Part shown: positions 48,976 through 60,400 of the stretch, in pieces
Layout: the number at the start of each line of letters is the position of its first letter
Position numbering within the stretch: position 1 is the first letter of the stretch
NCBI GenBank assembly: GCA_959347315.1
Contig: OY365809.1
Coordinates: 42,415,290 to 42,479,289, forward strand
DNA from: Bimastos eiseni
Lineage: Eukaryota > Annelida > Clitellata > Crassiclitellata > Lumbricidae
Length of the DNA stretch: 64,000 nucleotides
Reading direction: 5' to 3'
Notes under the pieces: generated by a model
Told to the model about the DNA's origin: nothing
What the model saw: the letters and a program-made list of their open reading frames with translations, nothing else
Databases searched by the model: none
Position numbers and translations under genes: made by a program

Positions 48976-50883
48976 CTGCAAGAAAATAGTTTCAGGCTAC
49001 CGTGGCATTCGTACAGGAGTTAATGAATGAGAGAGAAAAAACGCAGATGTTCGGAGATAGGCACTCAAAATTCATGATTGTCGTCACTGTGAAAGTTCTT
49101 AAGCTAAGCGCAGTGCAAGTGACGTGACATTTCAGCGAGGTTGTCCAGAGATGTCAAGTGGCAACAATATATGTTGATGAAGGGAAAGCTTGGAAGGTGG
49201 AGGATCGGATGGATTACGGTAGGAATTCTTGATCAAATGGGACACATCAATATGGACTGTGGGGTGACAAGTTAAAGAGACTGAAATGGGCAGTAACAGT
49301 AGCGCTCACAGAAATTGGCGCAGAAGAAGCAAAGCATTATTTAGCCAGGGTTGGGTCGGGAGCACTTCTGAGTAGATATCTTGATAGGACACTATATAAA
49401 TCATCCAAATAAATAACACAGAGGCATGTCATATTTTAGCTCAGAACATTTGGATGTAAATCCCAGATTGGACAGTTGACCCCTCCCCCTATCCAGCCCT
49501 TGTGTCTGACCACATATGGCTTTCCATCACTATGTCACCAAAACCTAACCTTATCAGTCGGCAGTCACTTAAACCAATTCCATACTAGACCAACCTATGA
49601 TATGGTCAACAGCCAATGGAGACCATATATTATAATACATCGCAAAGCAATGAATACAGACACCTTCAAAACACTTTAGGCTGACACTATATTCATCTAT
49701 TACATTTTGAGAACAGTTTCAGTCGAAATAGAAACCTAGGTAATGGCTACCACATTCGCTGCTTGAATCGTCTTCGTCTGGTGAGCTGTCACTGCGATGG
49801 TCAGTTTCGGCTGCGGCCAAAATGGTCGGCGCATTGTCCACTTTGCTTCCTTCGTCGAGGATTTGATAGCCTTGAATCACCGCAGTATCTGCACACACAA
49901 AATACAAATTCAATTGGTATCATCATTGTGATGACGTAGGTGGAGCTAGTTCAACTCGGATTGTCTGGGAAGTTGGGAACTCTCTACTCATTTCTATTCT
50001 AATCTCAAAGTGCCTTCTCTCTGGTCGAGATTGGACTGGGAGCGCCTCTTGGTAGATTTCTTGGTAATTTCTTGAAGATGGGCCAATATCAAGTTTCAGT
50101 GATTGATTGTAATAATGATTGTCCCAGTTAAAATGTTAAACAGTGATGGATCGATCGATTGATCGATTGATTGATCACTGGGCTATGTCATCTTAAACCA
50201 ATGCACCTGATACTGCATGTTTGCTTTGAAAATGAAGTCGCTAATACTTCACACCCTTGCTCTTCTTCTGTACATCAGATGATTTTTGCAGTAACATGCA
50301 GCACTCTACTTTATCTAGAAATCTGGGGCGGGCTAACTGTAGCCATATTGTCTACAATAAGCGTAACCGTAAGCTCACTGATTCTGAGTGTCACCGAGTC
50401 AGTGGTCTAATTCTATGGCCGAGATCGCTAGATGCCGCAGGTGTAACACAAACTTCCGAATTTTCTTTATCTCAAAAACCAAAAACCTTTATTTACAGTT
50501 CACAGTACTTTACGCTTACCTGGAATGGCACCATTCTTTATGGACGCGATAGTCTCGTCTATCTTGGCCTTCGTTTCGTCTGGAAGCTGGGTGAGTGAAA
50601 CGGGCTCCACCCTAACTCTTCGACATCCTCCCTCTTGTTCTAACCGCTGGTAAAACTCCAGTTGGCTGCGATCGATGGCGAACCACCTCCCATCAACTTC
50701 AATCGCCTTCAGCCGAATATCGCGCTGATCCGCGGAGATCGACGATGACGAAGAGACAACGTCACGAGATCCCACAGAAGATGGCGTCCCCTTTTGGGTG
50801 CCGAGCGGGTCAATGCACTGGATGTCGGACGGCGCTAAATAAATTGCGCGCTGATCATCAGACGTTGCCAGGTCAGAGTTCAT
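48839..50883 (-). CDS. Small acidic protein, three-exon gene, family uncertain
   Basis: Minus strand; exons 50883-50520, 49888-49751 (or 49736) and 48975-48839 join in phase 1 at both junctions to 212 (or 217) residues. The first exon holds a low-complexity serine stretch and then a folded-looking segment, IEVDGRWFAIDRSQLEFYQR followed by GGCRRVRVEPVSLTQLP. The IDGRWFALDN..L...L...G.C..V.V pattern reminds me of the small ParB/sulfiredoxin-like fold of animal proteins; this is tentative. The second and third exons are strongly acidic (SSPDEDDSSSEC; WSEDEKDSSDENSEEEVG) and end GEDS-stop. Such tails are common in nuclear or chromatin-associated proteins, but no function is assigned. Start chosen at the ATG with A at -3 (CCACAATGA). 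The gene is 3.6 kb downstream, on the same strand, of the pyrophosphatase end. Confidence 0.72.
49340..49415 (+). mobile_element. LINE 3' tail fragment
   Basis: GGGTCGGGAGCACTTCTGAG, then TAGGACACTATATAAATC, between exons 2 and 3 of the acidic-protein gene. Confidence 0.72.
49751..49888 (-). CDS. Acidic-protein gene exon 2
   Basis: Acceptor TGTGTGCAG; two possible in-phase donors, TGTG|GTAGCC (exon ends 49751) or CCTAG|GTTTCT (ends 49736). Encodes DTAVIQGYQILDEGSKVDNA and an acidic tail. Reading through both donors would instead end the protein at a TGA just downstream. Confidence 0.72.
50520..50883 (-). CDS. Acidic-protein gene exon 1 (residues 1-122)
   Basis: ATG at 50883-50881, donor CCAG|GTAAGC. 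121 codons plus one base. Begins MNSDLATSDDQRAIYLAPSD. Confidence 0.8.
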
Positions 50884-52384
50884 TGTGGTCGAAGGACGGA
50901 AGCAGACGATATCAACAATAAAGCGGACGACAATGGCACGCGTTGTCAACAGTAGCAGACAATATCAGCGAGTGTGGCAGACGATATCAACATCGAAAGC
51001 AGACGATTATTATCAGCGACATAAACAGACGACAGCGCAATCAACAATTACGGTAAAAATGCGGTATCTTGAAACAGGTCGTATTCTCGGAATTCGAAGA
51101 TGGTCGACTAACGAGCAATACTTTTGCATGTAATAATTGGCCTTGTAAGGGTGACTCAAACGACCTCCCAACTGCCGATATAGCGTCGTGTGTACTTCAC
51201 CAACCGCCCCGACACGGCCTGTATGATGTCGCCTTGTGTTCGCTGCCTGGTCAAGCTGGCGGCGGCTTCTTCTCACATATTGCGTAGATCTCAGGATTCC
51301 TGCAAAACAGTAATTGGACGGAAACACTTCGGCGTCATTGCGCCCAGCTCATTGCACTCGTAGGAAGGCTAACCCAAGGTGGAAAGTCTAAGTAATTTCC
51401 CTTATACTGGATAATGTTTCGTCTTTGGCCGGCGTCCATCACTGTTGTCGACACCTCCTAATTTTGGCAACTATATCTCTTTCGTTCTAAGCTGAAAACC
51501 ACTTCCGGTATTCCGATGGCTTTTAATGGCTGCTTAATGACCCCGACGTTTTTAATTCAGATCGATGCAGTGTTCTTGGGTACTGCTTATATTGTAAGAG
51601 GTCTATCTTACTATTTTTAATGATATTAAGCAATTGTCTTGACTGTTTATCCCAACACCGCGGATAGGTAGCTTATAAGTTATACGGTAGATTGGTCGCT
51701 ATGGTTTGACCCAAGAAATCAACGTTAGTCGTTAGAGGAGTAATTTTTTCACAGGTTTCGCTCTAAAGCGTAGATGTCGCCCCATTTAAATTTTGCTTCT
51801 ATTTGTAAATATGAGGCTTTAAACCTACAAAGGCATTTTTATTTTGCTGATATAGTTATTCGTAAATTTATCTTCATGACTATAAGTTAATGAATCAGCT
51901 TGTTATGTCAAAAAAGAAGCGAAAATTTCTTGCTCCCGATTATTGCCCAACAAGTGTTGACACAACGTTAAATGGGAAGTTTCCAGTCCTATGCATATTG
52001 TTCGCTTACACAATGGTTTGACCTACGAGGCGAGTTACGCGTTCACACGCACATATAGAACTCCACAATCGGTCTTTGCCAGCAACGGTGCTGAGGCGTC
52101 AGCAGACGACGCTCCTATCGATCAGGTTGCAAAGGCAGCAGACGGTCCAACCACCGGATAAACGCGCCGTTTCCTCCTCAGGAAGGCAGGGCGCGACCAG
52201 CAGTAGCGGGCAGAGGGTGGGAGGATGGGAATGGGGACAGAACGATTATGCTTCGGTCATCAATAATCGGCAGCTGCAGCAACGCTCAGTCGGTGTATGT
52301 GGCGTTTAACAAAAGGTTCATTGCAAGCATAGATATATAATAAGACTATATATCTATTCTATGGCTGCGTCAGCAATATTGAGA
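50884..52384. other. Upstream region of the acidic-protein gene
   Basis: Probably includes its promoter. The first 400 bp are richer in CG dinucleotides than the rest. A short imperfect repeat of GCAGACGATATCAAC (about 50903-51010) is present. Open frames here are not protein-like. Confidence 0.35.
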
Positions 52385-52695
52385 CGTAAGTAAGCAAGCA
52401 AGTGCCAGAGTTCCATTACGACTCGCTCGTAATTTTAAGAATTTTGTTAACAGTTCAGCAGCTCCTTCGGACTCTCTCCAATCACTCGGTTGTGGATCTT
52501 TCAATTTGGAATGATCTCCCATTTGAGCTACACTCATTGCTTGTGAGTTGTGGCCCAACCGTCAAGTTTTTATAAGTCCATCGTCTTTTTTCTTTAGTCG
52601 TGACTGGGCTAAGTAGTCCTGACTTCTGGGCTGGGTAGTCCTGACTCCGAAGTAGGTTCTGGATGTGGCGCTATATAAATGCCCAGAATGAATGG
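52385..52695 (+). mobile_element. LINE 3' end
   Basis: Broken frame with TTTGGAATGATCTCCCATTTGAGC (WNDLPFELR-like), then GATGTGGCGCTATATAAATG and AATGAATGG. Confidence 0.75.
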
Positions 52696-54453
52696 TCCTC
52701 TGGCAATAGAACTGGTTTATTCCATTGGTATATCTGGACAACACTTCTGTAAGTAGTAATTAAAAAACTGAGTTTACAACTACAGCCATAATGGATGACC
52801 ACAAGAATGGGGGTGCCAGGGCCTGAGATTGTGTGTTTTCTGACACCATTGTGCGCAGTTGACTTTACTGGAGTGCGTTGTGTAGGCTTGAAGTCTTAAC
52901 GACTGAAAACAGTTTACCTATTTGCAATTTAAGACTTAGTAATGAAATCACTGTGAATGACTGAAAACATCATGAAACAGACTTCAACGGAGAGAAATTC
53001 ATAAAACATATATAAACAGGACAGTATATACTGGTGACCTGTTACAAGTCATTCTTGATATAGCTCCGAAAGCTCAATGATGTTGAAGATTAACAGATCC
53101 CTTGGCATATCTTTCTATCTTGTTTATTGAATACAGAAAACGAAAACAAAAAAATATTACTAATATGCAGATACATGTTTCTTCTTGCTATGACACTTAA
53201 AAAGAACAGTACACAATTAAGAAAATAATTAATGAAAATAGAAGAACAAAGGCAAGTCAGCATATATCCTGTTTTATTAGGAACTTAAGTCTCAGAGTAC
53301 AACCTTAATAAACAGCAATTTCGGAGAAAGTAAACCAGATTCTACTAGTTATCCACCAACTTCTGTCATCCACATATTAAACAATGTGAACACGTCAAAC
53401 TAAACAACATGAATAGTAATATAATCATTTCTAACGCACAGTTACGACACTTGCTATAATGCACACATCATGTACCACTGGATGGTAGGTAACCAGCGTC
53501 GGAAACCCTTGCTTGTATGGAGGTTCACTGTATTTCCAGTCTCAACTGTATTGGTATGAATTGTGCAGCATTAAAACACTGCTTGATATGCATAAGATCT
53601 GTCATTCAATTACAACTGCAGTTATGGATGTTCTCAACCAAATCAGATGTTGTCAATCAAATCAACCAGTCCATAACTCATAAAGATATGCATGGTACTG
53701 AGTGCACCAGTGATTTGTCAAACAGTCAAGCTTCTGAATTTGGGAGTTACTAAAATGGTGCATTAGATAAATTCACGTTCATACAAGCATAGATGTAACT
53801 TTTCGTGGAGACATTTTTGCCACATGACGAAGCTGTTTTGGCTTTATAATAATAATATTTTCGTTTAACTTCAAACTGACAAACCGCAGAATGGCTTTAC
53901 GCACAAGCAAATGACAACACTTGGTAGTGGTGTATTCTTTCAAACTTAACTATAGGAATTTTGATCAATACCTCTACATTAACTTACTTACTCGCTTTGT
54001 TACATAAATTAGTGACATCATCCTTATTGAAGTGGAGTGGTCGACAGTCCAACTGCGGTGAAAATGTTATACCCTTGCACGTATCATGTGCATGTCATCG
54101 TATCAGGTCATAGTCGCATGTCTGTACCGTAGGATTTAATTGTGCCCTTTAAAAAACCTCCAACTGAACAGTTTAGTGGTTGATTTCTTAGTGTTTACAG
54201 AGTATTTCCATATTCAACGTTTGGCACAGACCAAGCACAGAGTCGAAAACGACGTTTGCCAACAACAAATAATCTGTTGAATGTTACTAGAGTATCTCCG
54301 AATAATAATTTCAAAAAGCTAAAATAGCGTTAAAAGTTCCTGACATGATAAAAACCCTAGTTCTGCCACATGAAAACACAAAACAGCCTAGGAGGACATT
54401 GTCCTAAGTTACGATTATGTGAAACATTCCGATGCATCTTCAGCTGAACCTCT
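52696..54453. other. 3' flank of the pyrophosphatase gene
   Basis: AT-rich, no protein-like frame. Probably holds the 3' UTR of the minus-strand pyrophosphatase; a minus-strand AATAAA is at 53278-53273. A copy of the AACTGACAAACCGCAG interspersed repeat is at about 53860-53930. Confidence 0.4.
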
Positions 54454-54482
54454 TCAGAGCTTAACATAGTGCCACTTGTTAA
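54454..54482 (-). CDS. PPA1: PPA exon J (29-nt terminal coding exon)
   Basis: Acceptor TTGTTGCAG, then NKWHYVKL and TGA at 54456-54454. Matches the KWxx C-terminal motif and fits phase 1 of exon I. Confidence 0.85.
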
Positions 54483-57400
54483 CTGCAACAAAAGCAACAA
54501 AGGATTAACAATAGAACACGATAATCAAATTACCATTAATTAAAGATATCTGTAAAATATTAGTCAATGATTTTTTGTTCATTCCATTCGAGTAAATAAG
54601 GGCCCATCCATATATTACGTACGCAAAAAATCGGATTTTCAGACCATCCCTCCCTCTGTTGCACCGCGTACATTTCGTGGACCCCCTCCCCATGCGTACG
54701 TACATTTGAGCTCTTCCCCACCCGTTGCAAAGATTAAATAGCTAAAAGCATCTATAAGACATTGCTTTTACCACAGGCCATTTATTTTTGTTAAGCATCA
54801 TATTGAACAGCTTAAATTTGTTAACAGTTATGAAGAATTAAAACATTAACAACATTTGCATTTGAAACCGTTTTAATGCTACATAATATCGATTAAGCAG
54901 GAATATAGTCTGTGATTAGGTTTACAGTTCTGATTTTCACAGTCCGTAAATGTGAACATCATAATTAGACAATTATATTTGCATACGTATATATTTTCTG
55001 GACCCCCTCCCTCCCACCATACGCACCCGTACGCAAAATGGCCGAAAATTTGAAACCCCCTCCCCCTCGCTGCGTACGTAATATGCGGACAGCCCACAAG
55101 TCCACAAAAAAAATTAATGAAACAAGATGTTAACTGCTACATCATTTGTTTTCTACAATTGCTTTGACAGTTTTTAATCGAGTAGAATAACTGCCAATTT
55201 TTGGAAAAATCAGAGATGGAACTGTGTTGACCTGGAATGCCCCTGGATATTCATGTATCCTGAGGGCAATGCAGTCCATCAGAGGGAAGAAGAGATGTCT
55301 CAAGACTTCTTCAGCAGAACTTAATTTGCATGATGCAGTACTCAAACCATTGGCCTCTAGTATCTAGAAGGCTCAACTGACTCTAATATGCGCTTAACTC
55401 AGTTTAGCAACAATTTCAAAGTGTCTTATTTAGATCCATTACATAGTTGTACATGCAACGACTTTGTGAGACATGCAAACAGCAAATATTCAGGATATTC
55501 ATCCATCCATACATACATACACACACACAGGCACACAACAGCCAGTCAACATTAAGTCTCACATACCTAACATCTCCATATATATTTTTACAGTTTATAA
55601 ACTTCAAATACCTGTTACTTGTGCATTCTGAATTTGAATTATTACAGCATATTTGGATAAATTCTATGATAACAGTTTTAAAGGCAATCAAATATAAATT
55701 TTCAAAAACAAAGAATCTCGTAATTAAAATAAAATAGCCGCATAAAAATGTCTTACCTTCTTCAGGAATTGATGCAGGACTGCCAAAGAGATCAGCCTTC
55801 AAAAGAACATGCATCTTATTCATTTACGTATCAATTTCCCAAAAAATAAATTAACAAGTACTATTTGTTTAGACTTGTGTAAGGCACTGTAATCATGTAG
55901 TAGGGAACTGCTTAGTGCTTAAACTGTGGTGAGGCCAATTTTATGCCAAAACAGTGTAACATCATATATGGATGGTCCCATAGCATCCCAAGTACCACTA
56001 GACAAGCAATCAATGACATCATATTTCAGTTACCACTACACAACATATTGTCATTAACATTGTTATTGTGGAAAGCCACTTACTGCATCCACAATGGCCT
56101 TCGCTTCTTCTTGACTGACAAGAGGAGAACTCCCAGTGAGTGTTGTATTCATGCTACAAGACAATCACAAACAGTGACCCCAAAATCACAGAAAAGACAC
56201 CAGCCAGTAGTCACATGTGAACCGCAATTTAAAAACCCAACATGACGACATTACAACTTGATGCTTCACTTGATATTACAACATGACTTGATATTATAAC
56301 ATGACTTGATATTACAACATGACTTGATATTACAACATGACTTGATATTATAACATGACTTGATATTACAACATGACTTGATATTACAACATGACTTGAT
56401 ATTACAACATGACTTGATATTACAACATGACTTGACATTACAATATGACTTGAAGCGGACATTTTTATAATACATAACAATTTTTAAAACGAAATCGTTA
56501 GCAGCCCTAGCCTGTCTATACCTATTTAAAATGTTACTTACTTATACAAATACAGAGCAAGCAATTTTAATTTCTTTTTATTTCTTTTTTTAATTCTAAA
56601 ATTTGATCAACATCTTTTGCTCAGAAGTGCACATGCCTCGACGCCACAATTGCAGTTGTACTGCAGAGCAAATGTGCATGAAGGAATTGCTCCAGGTCCC
56701 TACACAGTGACCGACGCCTCGGACGAGGGTCGAACCCGCTCATTCAGCGCACACTGAATGTTACCAGCCGACCGCTCTAATCGATCAGCCACTGTGCATT
56801 TAAAATGAATGTGTTTGTATCTATCTCCTCAAAATATAACTTACCTGCATTGATTTAATTTGACTTATGAGCACCCTCCCAGCCTAACCCTGGCGATAAA
56901 GATGCTTATAAATAGTATATGCAGCGAGTAAAGTGAAGAGCACGCAGCTCACACATGAAGTGAGCATATCTGAACTCACAGTGATAAAGGAGCATCGGCC
57001 TGTGGTCTCTGAATCAGTTTCTTCCATTGGTCACTTGCCTGTCGGATAACTTCCAGTGCAAATGCCTGAAACGCAAAGGAACAGCCAGCATGATCTAGTT
57101 TTAAAGATTCAGCCACACTCCAGGCACTTCACTGCACTTCGTGTTATAATATAAGCATTGATTGGCATGAAAACAAGTAAGGTCAAGAACAAAGTTTCCT
57201 AATTTAATTCTCCTCTGAGAAAACAACTGTTTTCTCAGTGCAGAATCATCATTATATCATCATCATCATTAACATATTTCTTTAACGCATGCATGGTCAC
57301 ACCGAAATGCGAATCTGAGGTGTGCATAGTCAGTCACCAGGAGAAGATGCACTTAGATTTCGAAATCCTTGAAAGCCAAGGAGAGATGGCGAGTTTTGAA

Positions 57401-60400
57401 GGAAGTAACTGAATTTGAGCTATGAAGAGAGTGGCAGTTGATTCCATTTGTTGTCACTAAGGAAGTTCTTGATAGGACTCTCAAGATTTGCATTGTAAGG
57501 TTTGCTAGTGTTTATTAAAGAAGCAGAATGTGCAAACAAACAGCATATCCTCCCATTATCATATGCACTGACTAATAATACAATGCAGCAATTTGTGTAA
57601 CATCACAACTCTTTAACCTAATATTACTATTACTAATTACTAATTATACCTATTACTAATTATAACAGATAATGAAACAATTGCTTAAGATCATTACATA
57701 ACCATGTTTGCAGCACCTTTGTGTATTAGAAGACTGGTGCATCAGGCGTTAAAATGCATAGAAATACACTTTAAACTTTTAAACTTCTAACAACAACATA
57801 GCTGTATCCTGATACTGATCTAAGGTTCAAAAGTTCACACACAACCCTACGATAGAAGATCCCTAAACAATTGAACGTGCAGACATTGTTCGAGCTCTCA
57901 ACGCAGTAAAGTTATAAAACCCGGGTAACAGGTTGAGCGGCCTCACCAATCGGACACCGTGCTCGCCCAGGGCTCTTCACAACTGAGCCGGATACACACA
58001 CCCCGTCATCATTCCCGCTGTGACACTGTTTCACCATGCTGGTCAATGACGGCTTATCGGGAAAGACCGAAGACCCTCGAGTTCTCTGTTTACTCATTTC
58101 CAACCAATGCCAGCCAAATGCCAGATCAATATATGTCTCATTACCAAGACAACGCGAGCAGCTTTCGTCTGTGCAACGCATGCACGTTTAATTACAGGCG
58201 AATGTCCGGGCGAAAGAAATCCAGGAAAATCAAAACGGTAATAACTAAATGAAGCTAATGAAGAGATTTCTATTGGAAAAGGAAGCTCATGTTTCTCAGC
58301 TACTTCGATGAGCATTCAGTCCCATGCAATGCATCATTATTTATTAACCTTTTGATTTCTTCTAAAGTATGTCATATATTATATATTAAATTATATATTA
58401 AATTATATATTAAATTATATATTATATTAGAACTTTATCTTAACAACAAACATCAGATGCGACTGAAAACAATGTTATGATGAAGTCACTCTTGAAGTGG
58501 TGCTATGTAAATTACCCTGATGGAATGTAAAAATATAGAGTGGCCATTATTGTAAGGTAAGAGGTATTGATCAAAGGCTGCTTCAAGTTAAACCTTCTGA
58601 AGCCAGAACTCATTACAAACACACTGGTCGAAATCTGATAGGTCAAAGAACAGGAAAAAAATTTTGACAATGACCAAATATCAAAAGGTAATCAAAGTTA
58701 AACAGATCAAGAATGTTCAAAACTTCACACAAGATCAAAAGATCAAGGTCAACAAAAGTTCAGAAGGTCAAGATGACCACAAAAGGGTTGATGAAATTTC
58801 AGAAAATCAGCAAAAACTCAAAAGGCCAAGACCAGTTCAAAAGGTAAAGAAAAGCACAAAATGTTAATGAAAGCTCAAAAGGTCCAAAACTGTTGCCTGC
58901 AGAGTCAATGTTTCTTTAAATCCTCGAGAGAGAACTGGCAATCCATTGGAATGTAACCTGCGGACATCTATAGTACCAGTTTCAAATACATGCAGTATTA
59001 ATTTCTCGGTACAACACGACTGCATTGAAGGCTGATCAGAAGTTCAACATTTAGAAAGCGGCTTTACCTTGTCTTTTGCTTCACCGTCAAAAGCAAACTG
59101 GTTTGCCGGTTTTCCTGTCGGAATCTTGTAAATTTTGAACCACTCATTGGTTGCCTGAAAATAAAAGAAATTAATAAACCACGTATTTCAATCAAATTCA
59201 TTAAATGAAAGTTCACGATAAGTATTTCCAACTTTAAACAGATGAAATCTCAAGGAAGTGGAGAAAGCTACACAGCTAGGTAGAGTGAAACAGAGTTATT
59301 AGTACATGTAAACATCTACATTATAACACATGGTTCAATATAAACGGTTTAGACATAACATGTTGTGTTATTATTAGCTTCCCTCTTTCTGCAACCTCTC
59401 ATCGACCTCTTTGCTCCTTGGACTGGCATATTCTCTTTCTGGATTGGGTTAGGGCCACTATGGCCCAACCTAGACCAATTACCACCTTTGGACCCTCCCA
59501 AAGAATTGCCCTTCTCTCCTTCATTCTGTTACAATTCTTTCTGTCTCTCTCTCTGTCTCTCTCGCTCTTTTCCTCTACTAAAATTCTCACGCTAGGAGCC
59601 CCAGTTATTGCTGTGAGCGGCACAACACAAGCCCCAAAATAAATATGTATACAACCACAAACAAACATGAATTTCTACTTAAATAAAAGATATATACATA
59701 TTCATACAAAAAGCAAAGATACATAAGACACCTCGTATACCACATTATTCTTGGAGCAGCCAGTAGATAGCCCACATAGTCCAGTTAGGAGAAGGAAGAA
59801 ATTCCCTTCAGAAGCGACCTTCTGCTGAGCTAGGAGGATCTGCAGATGCTCGACATAGAACAGGGTAGGCGTTGCTAAAGTATTTTAAATTAATTATCAC
59901 ATCCACCATTAGCCATCAGTTCTAAGGGGCCAGAAAAGGGTCAAGGTTCACCTTCAGGAAACCTGGCATGTGCTTCTCAACATCATCGATATCTGAAATT
60001 TGCAACAGTTTAAATAATCATAGCAGTAAAGACTACTCAAAACACCAGTGTTCACTTTTAAAAGTTAAAAAACAATGGTAAAAGTGAGTAGTAATGGTGA
60101 TTGCAAAATCAACCAATTAGAAGTCATACATGTATAATATAAAACTTATATATAGATATATATATATTATATGCTTCATACAATCCATCTAACCATCCAT
60201 TGCAATTGTACATTTATATAGCACCACTCAGAGATTTCGATGTGCCCCTCACGTAAGTCAGTGTGACCTCTAACAAATAAGATAGTCTTTAGTGTTTCAG
60301 GGACAGAGAAAGAGGAGCTTAAGTGGAAGATGGTATCATGCATCCATCCCTGCATCCGTCCATGCATGCTTGCATGGACTATTGCATATTGTGTAATGTC

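Noticed and set aside
48784..48981. Basic minus-strand frame IGAKTRKTAATKILKRKL
   Set aside because: Out of phase with the preceding exons. The alternative acidic frame fits the splice phase and ends in a stop.
56265..56455. Regular 18-bp repeats as a possible CRISPR or iteron array
   Set aside because: There are no spacers between units, and it is intronic in an animal pyrophosphatase gene.
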